A stretch of 64,000 nucleotides of DNA from Hyphomicrobium sp. (GCA_019751875.1 JAIEMV010000001.1:1-64000), one strand, 5' to 3'; shown: positions 47,192-56,435, counted from the stretch's first letter. Notes: generated by a model not told the origin, from the letters alone. Numbers and translations are program-made.

Positions 47192-48085
47192 ATGACACGT
47201 CTCCAGGCTGATTTCGTCTTATTGTTCTCTGCCGCGCTTTGGGGCGTCGCGTTCTATTTTCAAAAAGACGCGATGTCGAATGTGGGCCCGTGGACGTTCA
47301 TCGCGTCGCGGGCGGGGCTTGCGGTTCTGGTACTCGCACCGCTGGCGTATTTCGAATGTCGCCGCGCCGCTGCACGCTCTGCCCCTAAGGGCCTCGCGCG
47401 ACTGGCTGCCCAATGCGGGGCGGCATTTCTCGCCGCGGCGTTCCTGCAGCAGGAAGGCCTGCGAACCGCGTCTGTCACGAACACCGGATTCTTAACGTCC
47501 CTCTATGTGGTGTTCACTCCGATTGTATCGTGGATCTTGTCGTCCACGTATCCACCGCGACTGGTGTGGCCGGCGATTGGGATGTCGTTTTTCGGCACAT
47601 GGCTGCTCGGCGGCGGCACGATCGGAGGACTTGGCATCGGCGAATTGCTGGTGATGGTAGGGGCCCTGTTCTGGGCCACCCATTGCGTGCTGACGGGCAA
47701 GGCGAGCCATCTCGAGCGGCCGCTCACCTACACTGTCGTCCAGTTCACGGTCGTGACTCTTTGCGCGACGGCTGCGGCTCTCGCATTCGAGCGGCCGACG
47801 CTTGATGCGCTGCGGGATGCGGCAGTCCCAATCCTGTTCGTGGGTGTCGTTTCGACGGCTTTGACCTATACCCTTTTCACTATCGCCATTCGTCACACGA
47901 CGCCGCCGGAAGCGGCTGTCATTCTTTCGGCTGAGAGCCTGTTTGCTGCGGCAGCGGGCGCCGTGATGCTTGGAGAGCGGCTGAGCTTATTATCGTGGTT
48001 CGGGGCCGGATTGATGGTCGCGGCGGTGTTGCTTGTCCAGCTCGGTCCGTGGATCAGCCGAGCCGCGTCACGCGCCGCAGCGTGA
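47192..48085 (+). CDS. EamA/DMT-family transporter
   Basis: The product has 297 residues and ten predicted membrane helices in two EamA repeats. The first begins FVLLFSAALWGVAFYFQKDAM; the second begins IGELLVMVGALFWATHCVLTGKA. TPPEAAVILSAESLFAAAAGAVMLGERLS is the typical last-but-one helix region. Exporters of amino acids or other metabolites are common in the family; the substrate here is unknown. The 3' end overlaps that of the convergent alkB-like gene by 32 bases. A TCTAGCA-N17-TGCTAGA palindrome (47151-47181) lies just before the start. Confidence 0.93.
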   Translation: MTRLQADFVLLFSAALWGVAFYFQKDAMSNVGPWTFIASRAGLAVLVLAPLAYFECRRAAARSAPKGLARLAAQCGAAFLAAAFLQQEGLRTASVTNTGFLTSLYVVFTPIVSWILSSTYPPRLVWPAIGMSFFGTWLLGGGTIGGLGIGELLVMVGALFWATHCVLTGKASHLERPLTYTVVQFTVVTLCATAAALAFERPTLDALRDAAVPILFVGVVSTALTYTLFTIAIRHTTPPEAAVILSAESLFAAAAGAVMLGERLSLLSWFGAGLMVAAVLLVQLGPWISRAASRAAA

Positions 48086-48719
48086 GGTTGATGCGGCCGC
48101 CGCCGGGTACGAGATCCGAGGTTCCGGCGAGAATGCGATCAATTCCATGAAAGGCGAAACGGGCGGGGCCGCCGAGCAAGCACACATCACCTGAACGGAG
48201 CGTGACCCTCACTTTGGGATCACTGCGGTTACGCCCGCCGACATGGAATATGGCATCATCGCCCAGCGATACGGACAGAACAGCGGCGCGCGGCTCATCT
48301 TCGTCCTTGTCGCAGTGGGAGCCCATCTTCGCACCGGCCGGATAATGGTTGATCAGACAGGCTTCAGGCGGGCCATCGAACGCAGCATAGTCACGCCAAA
48401 GGTCGAGCAACTTCTGGGGTATCGGGGGCCAGGGTCGCCCGGTTTCGACGTGGGTCGCCTGATAGCGGTAGCCGCGCTCCTTATCCGACACCCACCCCAA
48501 CGAGCCGCAGTTGGTCATCTTCACCGAAAACGGCTGTCCAGTTTTGGGCATGCGAGGCTGGAACAACGGAGCGGATAACATCACATCCTGGATGTCGGCC
48601 AGCAGTGCCTTCTGCTCGGCGCTCGTTAAGGCACCGGCAAACAGGCGAAAGCCTTCCGGAAGCGCGGCAAGAGCGGCCGCAGACGTCTTTGTTGCTGGAT
48701 TTTTTGCCGAGATCGCCAT
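48054..48719 (-). CDS. alkB: AlkB-type 2-oxoglutarate/Fe(II) dioxygenase (DNA alkylation repair)
   Basis: The product has 221 residues from ATG 48719 (MAISAKNPA); 48794 is a weaker start. It removes methyl groups from 1-meA and 3-meC by oxidation. The iron ligands are in CLINHYPAGAKMGSHCDKDE (H-x-D pair) and FAFHGIDRI (distal His). The 2-oxoglutarate arginines are in RINLTLRRVTR. FSVKMTNCGSLGWVSDKERGYRYQ is the AlkB nucleotide-recognition lid. It is not with ada or aidB and probably has its own promoter, back to back with dnaK. Confidence 0.94.
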   Translation of the reverse strand: MAISAKNPATKTSAAALAALPEGFRLFAGALTSAEQKALLADIQDVMLSAPLFQPRMPKTGQPFSVKMTNCGSLGWVSDKERGYRYQATHVETGRPWPPIPQKLLDLWRDYAAFDGPPEACLINHYPAGAKMGSHCDKDEDEPRAAVLSVSLGDDAIFHVGGRNRSDPKVRVTLRSGDVCLLGGPARFAFHGIDRILAGTSDLVPGGGRINLTLRRVTRLG

Positions 48720-48798
48720 TAGTGTCTCCGGTGGTGTGCGGCAGTGTGCGGCATCCTGGCCACGACAGATTTTAGTCACGGCGGCGTGATCCACTCCC

Positions 48799-48827
48799 GT
48801 TGCACCCCTCTAAAACCGCCCTATATA
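48799..48827 (+). promoter_or_regulatory. Putative RpoH-dependent heat-shock promoter of dnaK
   Basis: GTTGCAC from 48799 resembles the CTTG-type -35, and CCCTATATA at 48819-48827 fits the C-rich sigma-32 -10 element. The predicted start near 48834 leaves a leader of about 125 bases before dnaK. This agrees with RpoH control of dnaK in alphaproteobacteria. Confidence 0.6.
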
Positions 48828-48957
48828 CGTGACCACGACGTCTCATTAACTCCCCTGGGGACCGCAGCGGCTCCGGCCCTCTTAACGGGCGCGGGGCGGT
48901 ACCGGATGCCATGACAAGGGTCCTGGCGGTTCGCCACAACGAAAAAGGAAGTTCACC

Positions 48958-50877
48958 ATGGCTAAAGTGATCGGCATCGACCTCGGCACCACAAACTCGT
49001 GCGTTGCCGTTATGGAGGGTGGCAAGCCGCGCGTTCTGGAAAACGCCGAGGGCGCCAACACTACCCCGTCCATCGTCGCCTTTAACGACGGCGAGCGCCT
49101 TGTCGGACTGCCCGCTAAGCGCCAGGCGGTGACCAATCCGACTGGCACCTTATTCGCGATCAAGCGCTTGATCGGCCGTCGCTTCGAAGACCCCATGGTC
49201 GAGAAGGATAAGAAGCTCGTACCCTACAAGATCGTGAAGGGCTCGAACGGCGATGCATGGGTCGAGGTCGACGGCCAGACGTACTCGCCACAGCAAGTCT
49301 CCGCTTTCATTCTTCAGAAGATGAAGGAAACCGCCGAAGCCAAGCTCGGCGAAAGCGTTACGCAGGCCGTCATCACGGTTCCGGCCTACTTCAACGACGC
49401 CCAGCGTCAGGCAACGAAGGATGCCGGCAAGATCGCGGGCCTTGAAGTCCTGCGCATTATCAACGAGCCGACGGCAGCTGCGCTCGCCTATGGCCTTGAT
49501 AAGAAAAAGGAAGCAAAGACGATCGCCGTCTATGACCTTGGCGGCGGCACCTTCGACATCTCGGTTCTGGAAATCGGCGACGGCGTCTTCGAGGTGAAGT
49601 CGACGAACGGCGACACATTCCTGGGCGGCGAAGATTTCGACATGAAACTCGTGTCGTACCTTGCCGACGAATTCAAGAAGTCGAACGGCATCGACCTGCG
49701 CAGCGACAAGCTCGCTCTCCAGCGCCTGAAGGAAGCCGCTGAAAAGGCAAAGATCGAACTTTCTTCGTCGGCTCAGACCGAAATCAACCTGCCGTTCATC
49801 ACGGCGGACGCTTCGGGTCCGAAGCATCTTACAATGAAGCTGACGCGCGCGAAGCTCGAAAGCCTCGTGGAGGATCTTATCGAGCGGACGAAGGGTCCGT
49901 GCCTGCAGGCCATCAAGGATGCCGGCCTCAAGGCTGCCGAGATCGACGAAGTCGTTCTCGTCGGCGGCATGACTCGCATGCCAAAGGTCCAGCAGACGGT
50001 GAAGGAGCTGTTCGGCAAAGAGCCACATAAGGGCGTAAACCCGGATGAAGTCGTGGCGGTCGGCGCGGCGATCCAGGCCGGCGTGCTCAAGGGCGAGGTC
50101 AAGGACGTTCTGCTGCTCGATGTGACGCCGCTGTCGCTCGGCATCGAAACGCTGGGTGGCGTGTTCACGCGGCTCATCGAGCGCAATACGACCATTCCGA
50201 CGAAGAAGAGCCAAGTGTTTTCGACTGCCGAAGACGGGCAGACGGCTGTGACCATTCGGGTCAGTCAGGGTGAGCGCGAAATGGCGGCGGACAACAAGCT
50301 GCTCGGCCAGTTCGATCTTGTCGGCCTTCCGCCGGCTCCGCGTGGCGTCCCTCAGGTGGAAGTGACGTTCGACATCGATGCCAACGGCATTGTCCATGTC
50401 TCGGCCAAGGACAAGGCCACCGGCAAGGAGCAGTCGGTCCGCATTCAAGCCTCGGGCGGCCTGTCAGATGCGGAAGTCGAGCGCATGGTCAAAGATGCCG
50501 AGGCGCATGCGACTGAAGACAAGAGGAAGCGTGAATTCGTCGAAGCGAAGAACCAGGCTGAAGCGCTCGTCCACGCGACCGAGAAGCAGCTTGCCGATAA
50601 CGCGTCCAATGCGGCCGTCACGGCCGTCAAAGGCGATGTCGAGAGCGCCATCGCGAACGTGAAGGAGGCGCTCACGTCGGATGACGCTGAGAAGATTAAG
50701 GCCGCGACCAACGCGCTTGCGCAGGTGGCGATGAAGATCGGCGAGGCCATTTACAGCGCTTCGGCGGGCGCCAGCGGGGATGCCGGCGACGGGGCCTCGG
50801 CCAGCGAGTCGGCGGACGACAATGTCGTCGATGCCGACTTCGAAGAGGTCAAGGACGACAAGAAGAAGGCCGGCTGA
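48958..50877 (+). CDS. dnaK: DnaK (Hsp70) chaperone
   Basis: The product has 639 residues, full length. [22 protein letters not shown] opens the ATPase domain; [19 protein letters not shown] and [14 protein letters not shown] are the two other Hsp70 signatures. The substrate domain begins after [23 protein letters not shown]. The C-terminus ends with the acidic [25 protein letters not shown] lies seven bases before ATG 48958. It is followed by dnaJ 180 bp downstream, with a GC-rich hairpin between, and works with the GrpE and DnaJ of this window. Confidence 0.99.
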   Translation: MAKVIGIDLGTTNSCVAVMEGGKPRVLENAEGANTTPSIVAFNDGERLVGLPAKRQAVTNPTGTLFAIKRLIGRRFEDPMVEKDKKLVPYKIVKGSNGDAWVEVDGQTYSPQQVSAFILQKMKETAEAKLGESVTQAVITVPAYFNDAQRQATKDAGKIAGLEVLRIINEPTAAALAYGLDKKKEAKTIAVYDLGGGTFDISVLEIGDGVFEVKSTNGDTFLGGEDFDMKLVSYLADEFKKSNGIDLRSDKLALQRLKEAAEKAKIELSSSAQTEINLPFITADASGPKHLTMKLTRAKLESLVEDLIERTKGPCLQAIKDAGLKAAEIDEVVLVGGMTRMPKVQQTVKELFGKEPHKGVNPDEVVAVGAAIQAGVLKGEVKDVLLLDVTPLSLGIETLGGVFTRLIERNTTIPTKKSQVFSTAEDGQTAVTIRVSQGEREMAADNKLLGQFDLVGLPPAPRGVPQVEVTFDIDANGIVHVSAKDKATGKEQSVRIQASGGLSDAEVERMVKDAEAHATEDKRKREFVEAKNQAEALVHATEKQLADNASNAAVTAVKGDVESAIANVKEALTSDDAEKIKAATNALAQVAMKIGEAIYSASAGASGDAGDGASASESADDNVVDADFEEVKDDKKKAG

Positions 50878-50888
50878 TATCAGAGATC

Positions 50889-50920
50889 CCGCCCTGCCGC
50901 CTCGTGCGGCGGGGCGGTTT
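50889..50920 (+). terminator. GC-rich hairpin between dnaK and dnaJ (terminator or attenuator)
   Basis: CCGCCCTGCCGC (50889-50900) pairs with GCGGCGGGGCGG (50906-50917) through one G-T wobble, with a five-base loop and only TTT after it. The short T run suggests partial termination that would lower dnaJ relative to dnaK. Confidence 0.6.
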
Positions 50921-51057
50921 CCGGTCCCGGCAGCCGATCGCGCACGCCCTTGCGGCGACATGGCGCCGGTCTCGTTCTGGACGTTGTGCTAGGCCGCAAA
51001 ATCAAGGCTCTTTCATCAGAACCGTGCCGCCCTTCCTGCTCCGGATAAAACGCCCCT

Positions 51058-52218
51058 ATGGCCAAACGCGATTACTATGACGTTCTCGGGGTGCAGCGGA
51101 CTGCGAGCGAACAGGATTTGAAATCCGCGTTTCGCAAGCTCGCCAAGGACCATCATCCCGACCGCAATCCCGGCGATACGGCTGCCGAACAAAAATTCAA
51201 AGAGTTGAATGAGGCCTACGAGGTCTTGAAGGACCCGCAAAAGCGCGCTGCCTACGACCGGTTCGGGCACGCGGCCTTCGACGGAGGAATGGGCGGGCGC
51301 GGTGGGGGCGGCGCTGGTTTCGGGCCGGACTTCGCTTCATCGATGTCTGACATCTTCGACGATCTTTTCGGCGAGTTCATGGGCGGCCGTCGTGGTGGCG
51401 GCGGTGGTGGCCAGCAGCGACGTTCGGGGCGCGAGCGCGGTGCCGACCTGCGCTACAACATGGAAATCACACTCGACGACGCTTTCGCTGGCAAAACCGC
51501 GCAAGTTCGCGTGCCGACCAGTATCGTCTGCGAGACCTGTTCGGGGTCCGGCGCCAAGGCTGGAACCAAGCCGGTGACATGCGGTACGTGCGGCGGAGCG
51601 GGGAAGGTTCGTGCGAGCCAGGGCTTCTTCACCATCGAGCGGACGTGCCCAACCTGTCAGGGCCGCGGCGAGACGATCGCGGACCCTTGCTCCGCGTGCA
51701 ATGGCACTGGACGCGTCGTCAAGGAGCGCACGCTGTCGGTAAATATTCCGGCAGGCGTCGAAGACGGTACGCGGATTCGTCTCAGCGGCGAAGGGGAGGC
51801 CGGATTACGGGGTGGCCCCGCAGGCGATCTCTACATTTTTCTTTCTATCAAGCCGCACGAGTTTTTCCAGCGCGACGGGGCGGACGTATTCTGCCGCGTC
51901 CCGATCTCGATGACGACAGCTGCGCTCGGTGGACACATCGAGGTGCCGACGCTCGATGGCACGATGAGCCGCGTGAAGGTTCCCGAAGGAACCGAGACCG
52001 GGAAGCAGTTTCGCTTGAAGGGCAAGGGCATGCCTGTCCTGCGGTCGAACGCGGCCGGCGACCTCTACATTCAGGTCGATGTCGAAACACCCAAAAATCT
52101 GTCGCGCAAGCAGCGTGAGTTGCTGGAAGAATTCGAAAAGCTCAGTGCCAAGGAAACGAGCCCGGAAAGCACAGGGTTTTTTGCGCGCATGAAGGATCTT
52201 TTCGGTGGCGAGGGCTGA
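51058..52218 (+). CDS. dnaJ: DnaJ (Hsp40) co-chaperone
   Basis: The product has 386 residues. The J domain (1-70) has the HPD motif in [11 protein letters not shown] Gly/Phe-rich linker ([17 protein letters not shown]) is followed by four zinc-binding repeats of C-x-x-C-x-G-x-G type ([41 protein letters not shown]). Two beta-barrel domains end the protein. It stimulates DnaK ATPase and delivers substrates. The ribosome binding site before ATG 51058 is weak. The arrangement dnaK-dnaJ is standard. Confidence 0.98.
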   Translation: MAKRDYYDVLGVQRTASEQDLKSAFRKLAKDHHPDRNPGDTAAEQKFKELNEAYEVLKDPQKRAAYDRFGHAAFDGGMGGRGGGGAGFGPDFASSMSDIFDDLFGEFMGGRRGGGGGGQQRRSGRERGADLRYNMEITLDDAFAGKTAQVRVPTSIVCETCSGSGAKAGTKPVTCGTCGGAGKVRASQGFFTIERTCPTCQGRGETIADPCSACNGTGRVVKERTLSVNIPAGVEDGTRIRLSGEGEAGLRGGPAGDLYIFLSIKPHEFFQRDGADVFCRVPISMTTAALGGHIEVPTLDGTMSRVKVPEGTETGKQFRLKGKGMPVLRSNAAGDLYIQVDVETPKNLSRKQRELLEEFEKLSAKETSPESTGFFARMKDLFGGEG

Positions 52219-52320
52219 GGTCGTCGGAGGGTGGAACCGGGGTCAAGGGCTGCGCCTGACTGAAAACTTATCGTTCGAGTTCGCAGGTACCTGCGGCTCG
52301 GCAGCATCAAGGGATGTGAA

Positions 52321-52917
52321 ATGTCTGTCACGCCGAATGCGCCTCGCTTGTTGTTCTTCGCCGGTTCGGCCCGCACCGGGTCGCACAATATGCGTCTTGC
52401 ACGCCTCGGCGCTTCCATCGCGGAAGCGAACGGCATCGCTGCGACGTTCGCCGATCTCGGCGATTATGCGATGCCGCTCTATGACGCGGATTTGCAGAAC
52501 ACAGAAGGCATCCCTGAAAACGCTCGGAAGTTCGAGGCGCTGATGCGGGTCCACACGGGGGTCTTCATCGCGTGCCCGGAATACAATGCGTCCATCACCC
52601 CGCTCCTGAAAAATACGCTGGATTGGATGAGCCGCATCAAGAACGAGGGCGAAGAACCGCTCGCCGTCTTCAAGACGCGCGTTTTTGCGCTTGGCTCCTC
52701 GTCGCCCGGTGGAATGGGAGGGCTGCGCGGCCTCAATACCGCTCGAACCGTTCTCGAACTGGGATTAGGTGCTTTGGTTTTGCCGGAACAGTTTGCTGTT
52801 CCGCGGGCCATGGACGCTTACGACGAGCACGGCCACTTGAAGAACAAAGAGAGTCAGGAGCAGTTCAAGAGCTTGATCCAGAAGCTTGCCCGCGCCGCAC
52901 ACGTGCTGCATGGATAG
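52321..52917 (+). CDS. NADPH-dependent FMN reductase family protein
   Basis: The product has 198 residues with a flavodoxin-like fold. LLFFAGSARTGSHNMRLARL is the FMN phosphate-binding loop, and IACPEYNASITPLLKNTLDWMSR the signature of the NADPH-dependent FMN/azo/chromate reductases. LGSSSPGGMGGLRGLNTAR is the third conserved loop. It reduces flavin or quinone-like acceptors; the physiological substrate is unknown. It lies between dnaJ and pyrF on the same strand, 21 bp before pyrF. Confidence 0.92.
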   Translation: MSVTPNAPRLLFFAGSARTGSHNMRLARLGASIAEANGIAATFADLGDYAMPLYDADLQNTEGIPENARKFEALMRVHTGVFIACPEYNASITPLLKNTLDWMSRIKNEGEEPLAVFKTRVFALGSSSPGGMGGLRGLNTARTVLELGLGALVLPEQFAVPRAMDAYDEHGHLKNKESQEQFKSLIQKLARAAHVLHG

Positions 52918-52938
52918 TCCATCAACCGGGTCGCTGCC

Positions 52939-53640
52939 ATGAGTCATACTCCCCTCAAGGATCGTCTGATCGTTGCGCTCGACATGCCAACGGCGGAGGA
53001 AGCGCAGCGGTTGGTCGCCAAGCTGGACGACGCGGTCTCCTTCTACAAGGTCGGTCTTGAATTGCTTTTTGCTGGCGGTCTTGATCTTGCCGACAGTTTG
53101 ATCGCTCAGGGCAAGCGCGTCTTTCTCGATATGAAACTGCTGGATATCGGCAACACCGTCGAGCGGGCAGTTTCAAATGCTCGCGAACTGGGCGTCGATT
53201 TTCTCACGGTGCATGGTCACGACCTGAAGACGTTGCGTGCGGCGGTCGCCGGACGCGGCCCCAGTCAGCTGAAACTGCTTGCCGTCACTGTCATGACGAA
53301 CCTGACGGAAGATGATTTGAAGCAGCAGGGTAGCCGCTTCACACCGGGCGAACTGGTGCTGCACCGCGCCCGGTTGGCGCACGAAGCCGGGTTCGATGGT
53401 GTTATCGCGTCAGGTCAGGAGGCGGCAGCAATCCGCGCGGCCACGAGTCCTGATTTTCTGATCGTCACGCCTGGTATTCGGCTGGCTGGAAGCACAACCG
53501 ATGACCAGGAACGCGTTATGACGCCGGAGCATGCCATAGGCGCAGGGGCGAACCATATTGTGGTCGGGCGGCCAATCACGCAGGCCGACGATCCCGTACA
53601 AGCCGCACTGACATTTCACAATCATATCCGGCAGGCCTGA
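52939..53640 (+). CDS. pyrF: Orotidine 5'-phosphate decarboxylase
   Basis: The product has 233 residues. DRLIVALDMPTAEEAQRL opens the TIM barrel; VFLDMKLLDIGNTVERAV carries the catalytic D-x-K-x-x-D set, with Lys in DMKLLDIGNT. VTPGIRLAGSTTDDQERVMTP binds the phosphate. It makes UMP, the last de novo pyrimidine step. It is followed by a DUF1330 gene and trmD on the same strand. Confidence 0.97.
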   Translation: MSHTPLKDRLIVALDMPTAEEAQRLVAKLDDAVSFYKVGLELLFAGGLDLADSLIAQGKRVFLDMKLLDIGNTVERAVSNARELGVDFLTVHGHDLKTLRAAVAGRGPSQLKLLAVTVMTNLTEDDLKQQGSRFTPGELVLHRARLAHEAGFDGVIASGQEAAAIRAATSPDFLIVTPGIRLAGSTTDDQERVMTPEHAIGAGANHIVVGRPITQADDPVQAALTFHNHIRQA

Positions 53641-53739
53641 GCAGGGCGCAAATAGGCTTTTCAGTTAGCCTCGCTTGCAGGCGTGCGCCGCGCGGCTTAT
53701 GCCTTCCGCCATCTCAATGGTTCAGAGGACGAATGCAGA

Positions 53740-54027
53740 ATGCCCAAGGGATATGTGATCGCGCACGCCACCGTTACCGACGCCGAGAAGTGGGGCCAAT
53801 ACGTCGCAAAATCAAAGATTGCACTCGACAAGTATGAAGGCAAGCCAATCGTGCGCGGCGGCAAGTGCGAGATCGTCGAAGGAAATGGCGTGGCGCGCAA
53901 TGTCGTACTCGAGTTTCCAAGTTTCGAGCATGCGATCGGGTATGCGCGTAGCCCCGAATATGCCGAGGCCAAGGCATTGCGGCAAGGTGCAGGAACGATC
54001 GACATCACTGTCGTTGAGGGCGTCTGA
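53740..54027 (+). CDS. DUF1330 protein
   Basis: The product has 95 residues from ATG 53740 (MPKGYVIAHATVTD); a reading from 53683 adds an unlikely leader. KGYVIAHATVTDAEKWGQYV and FPSFEHAIGYARSPEYAEAKALR are the DUF1330 signatures, a ferredoxin-like dimeric alpha-beta barrel fold. The function is unknown. It is six bases from trmD, so they are probably co-translated. Confidence 0.93.
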   Translation: MPKGYVIAHATVTDAEKWGQYVAKSKIALDKYEGKPIVRGGKCEIVEGNGVARNVVLEFPSFEHAIGYARSPEYAEAKALRQGAGTIDITVVEGV

Positions 54028-54033
54028 GGCGAG

Positions 54034-54759
54034 ATGGCTCATTTCCCCGCCAGTGATGGGCGGCCGGCGTGGCGCGTGAGCGTGCTCACGCTTTTTCCGG
54101 ACATGTTTCCGGGACCACTCGGTGTTTCGCTTGTGGGCCAGGCGCTCGCTGCCGGTTTATGGTCGCTGACGACGCTTCAAATTCGCGACTTCGGGCTGGG
54201 TAAGCACCGACAAGTGGATGACACGCCGGCGGGCGGGGGCGCAGGAATGGTTCTGCGGGCCGATGTTCTGGGACCTGCTCTCGATGCGGCGCGTTCCGGT
54301 AATTCCGATGCGCCGCTGATTTACTTGTCACCACGGGGGCGACCGCTCACTCAGGACCTCGCAAAGAGCTTGGCGGCCGGGCCGGGGGCGATCCTGCTTG
54401 CGGGCCGGTTCGAGGGCATCGATGAGCGCGTCATCGCCGGCCGCGCACTCCAGGAGGTTTCGATCGGCGATTATGTGCTGTCAGGTGGCGAACTGGCGGC
54501 GATGGTTCTGATCGATACCTGCGTGCGGTTGCTTCCCGGGGTTCTTGGAGCAGCGGATAGCTTGGCCAGCGAAAGCTTCGAAAGCGGGCTCTTGGAATAT
54601 CCTCAATACACCCGTCCGCGCGAGTGGGAGGGCAAGTCAATTCCTGACGTGCTCCTATCTGGCGACCATAAGGCCATCGAGGCGTGGCGCCGGGCCGAAT
54701 CTCTGCGGGTTACGGCTGAGCGGCGACCGGATCTCCTAGTCAAGAAAGCGGCGCCCTAA
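54034..54759 (+). CDS. trmD: tRNA (guanine-37-N1) methyltransferase
   Basis: The product has 241 residues. [63 protein letters not shown] and [19 protein letters not shown] form the trefoil-knot SAM site and tRNA-binding motifs of TrmD. It prevents +1 frameshifting by making m1G37. It is complete. In most bacteria trmD lies directly before rplS (with rpsP and rimM upstream). Here rplS is 1.85 kb downstream, past an AT-rich intergenic and an unfamiliar membrane-protein gene, and rpsP/rimM are not upstream. Confidence 0.97.
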   Translation: MAHFPASDGRPAWRVSVLTLFPDMFPGPLGVSLVGQALAAGLWSLTTLQIRDFGLGKHRQVDDTPAGGGAGMVLRADVLGPALDAARSGNSDAPLIYLSPRGRPLTQDLAKSLAAGPGAILLAGRFEGIDERVIAGRALQEVSIGDYVLSGGELAAMVLIDTCVRLLPGVLGAADSLASESFESGLLEYPQYTRPREWEGKSIPDVLLSGDHKAIEAWRRAESLRVTAERRPDLLVKKAAP

Positions 54760-54922
54760 CTGGCGTCAAGCGGCGCTGCCCTGCCGAAAAACCTGTCTGC
54801 AGTCGGTCGGCCATTTGTCCGATCTGACGGGACCAAATCTCCATCAGGCGGCCGGAAGAGGGTCCGCATGACTTGGATCGATAGAAGAACCAGTCTTCAA
54901 GATCGTAAAGGCACCGAATCAT
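54740..54922 (-). CDS. Putative small protein convergent with trmD
   Basis: The product has 60 residues from ATG 54922, with a G-rich site (GGGGGGTGG) a few bases upstream. It reads [20 protein letters not shown] then [21 protein letters not shown], which would form an aromatic N-terminal segment and an amphipathic helix. I do not know the family. Its 3' end overlaps that of trmD by 20 bases. A CtrA-type site lies 44-58 bases upstream of its start, which is where a promoter would be expected. Coding status is likely but unproven. Confidence 0.5.
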   Translation of the reverse strand: MIRCLYDLEDWFFYRSKSCGPSSGRLMEIWSRQIGQMADRLQTGFSAGQRRLTPVRAPLS

Positions 54923-54965
54923 TCTGCCACCCCCCAATGGTTTTGGCCAGCTTTGGGGATTGTGG

Positions 54966-54980
54966 TTAACGAGTCGTTAA
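54966..54980. promoter_or_regulatory. CtrA-type binding site (TTAA-N7-TTAA), perfect palindrome with GANTC core
   Basis: TTAACGA-G-TCGTTAA is a perfect 15-base palindrome and an exact TTAA-N7-TTAA CtrA consensus. Its core GAGTC (54971-54975) is a GANTC site for the CcrM methylase. Other GANTC sites lie at 54916, 54984 and 55273. Confidence 0.6.
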
Positions 54981-55068
54981 TTCGATTCCACTTTTGACCA
55001 AAATCGATCTCGTCAAATTGAAAATTGCCTCCTTGGGTCGTTATGCAATTAGCGAATTAAGCGCACCG

Positions 55069-55089
55069 TTATTCCAGCAGCAGGAATAA
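55069..55089. promoter_or_regulatory. Perfect inverted repeat TTATTCC-N7-GGAATAA
   Basis: TTATTCC at 55069-55075 and GGAATAA at 55083-55089 flank AGCAGCA. It lies in the AT-rich intergenic between the putative small gene and the membrane-protein gene. It could be an operator or an RNA hairpin; no T tract follows. Confidence 0.5.
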
Positions 55090-55362
55090 TTGAGAAAAAA
55101 CTCATAATAGACATTACTCAAGCGCTTTGATTGTCAATAGTCGACCTGAAATCTCTTACATACCATGGTGTTACGTTGAAGGTCTGGGAAAATCATTCCT
55201 CGCCACCGCCTCGATAAAAAACAATCTTTACCGGCTTCTTTACCGTCATTGCCATTGCCTTATTTGCAATTCGATTCGTGTTTGAAAAAAAATCTAAGGG
55301 GATGCATCACAGGTTTGTTCATCTTTGGGCCGCGTAACGGCTCGGGTTTCAAGGTTCATCCT

Positions 55363-56430
55363 ATGCCGCGAGCGGATCTAATACGGACTCTGATCGGGCG
55401 CCGCACTTCGATGTCCCACCCGCATACGAGCCCCGCCTATCATCCTGGATCTCGTCCGCTTCCTGTCGCTATCGCCGTGTCGAAGGGGTCTTGGGTCGGA
55501 TTTCTCAAAGGCCTTGGGAGCGATACGGAACTCGTTTTTCTCGGAGGTGTATTGGCAGCGCTGTGTGGTTGGTTCGTCTTATCGATTGAGCCGGTTAGTT
55601 CAGTAGCCGAGCAGCGAAAGGGGATCAGTCAGCCCGAAACACTCCTCGTTAAGCCCCTCGACCCGTTCATGCTCGTCAGTTCTCGCGCGAGAGATTGGCT
55701 GTTACCAGCTCTGCTGGCTTTCGAGCCTCGACCACCGTCTCGACCGCTACTGCAGCGCCTCGCGGCACCTGCGGCCACGGCATCCGTCGAGCAACATGCG
55801 CTCCTTGCAGAGCCGCTTTTTGATCCACTCGGCTCCGTCATCCTGTCCGGTTTGCCGCCGTCCAGCCGGCTGTCGGCCGGGGCGGAAGTCTCTGCGCCAG
55901 GATCTGCCTCTAGCGATTGGGCCGTGGCATTCGGTGATCTGGATGACCTCGTGATCACATTGCCGCGAGACAGGACTGGCCCCGTCCAGGCCACCCTGGA
56001 TCTGCGGACGCGGGCCGGCCTTAAAATCGCATCGCTGAAGGTGGAAATGCGAGAAGAAAGAGCTCGCGTGGCAGCACCGAATGAAAAACCAACGAGATCA
56101 AAGCTTAAGGCCGCCACGGCTCCTCAGGCACCCGGAAAGCTCAAGGTGAATAAAGAACGTGCCGCGTCCAAGGTTGTCGTCAACCCGGACCCAATTTACC
56201 CGGGTGACGCGCCTAGGGTCAGCGTGTCGCCTACGCCGGCCCCTAATCCGAGCTCGGCACCGTTATTGGCCGCGCCAATGATCATATTCAAGCCCGACCC
56301 AAAAGATAGCGCTACCAGCGGCCTTAGCCCAGCATTGCGCGACGATCCTCGGTTCACAACGCTCCGGGGCCTGGGGATTTCACCCGCTGAAGTCCCTACG
56401 GGGCCGGCTGAGAGCCCGTCGTCGCCTTGA
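55363..56430 (+). CDS. Uncharacterised single-pass membrane protein with one ISGLP-type repeat
   Basis: The product has 355 residues from ATG 55363, which has AAGG eight bases upstream; GTG/ATG options from 55249 or 55411 are weaker. A membrane helix (LVFLGGVLAALCGWFVLSI) lies near residues 55-75. Around residues 155-230, ILSGLPPSSRLSAGAEVS...DWAVAFGDLDDLVITLP followed by TLDLRTRAGLKIAS matches a repeat I recall from Rhizobiales surface and Sec-exported proteins (ISGLP-x-G-x-x-LS-x-G...W-x-L-x-x-x-DL-x-x-L). The C-terminal third is Lys/Pro/Ala-rich and disordered. It interrupts the trmD-rplS neighbourhood and follows 440 bp of AT-rich DNA. The function is unknown. Confidence 0.72.
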   Translation: MPRADLIRTLIGRRTSMSHPHTSPAYHPGSRPLPVAIAVSKGSWVGFLKGLGSDTELVFLGGVLAALCGWFVLSIEPVSSVAEQRKGISQPETLLVKPLDPFMLVSSRARDWLLPALLAFEPRPPSRPLLQRLAAPAATASVEQHALLAEPLFDPLGSVILSGLPPSSRLSAGAEVSAPGSASSDWAVAFGDLDDLVITLPRDRTGPVQATLDLRTRAGLKIASLKVEMREERARVAAPNEKPTRSKLKAATAPQAPGKLKVNKERAASKVVVNPDPIYPGDAPRVSVSPTPAPNPSSAPLLAAPMIIFKPDPKDSATSGLSPALRDDPRFTTLRGLGISPAEVPTGPAESPSSP

Positions 56431-56435
56431 AAACA

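Noticed and set aside
48834-48957. ROSE-type RNA thermometer in the dnaK leader
   Set aside because: The leader has short GC hairpins, but I could not find the characteristic U-U/C-G-C-U pairing over the AAGGAAG ribosome site.
49150-50448. 432-residue minus-strand frame
   Set aside because: It is the antisense shadow of dnaK, whose strong codon bias leaves the opposite strand open.
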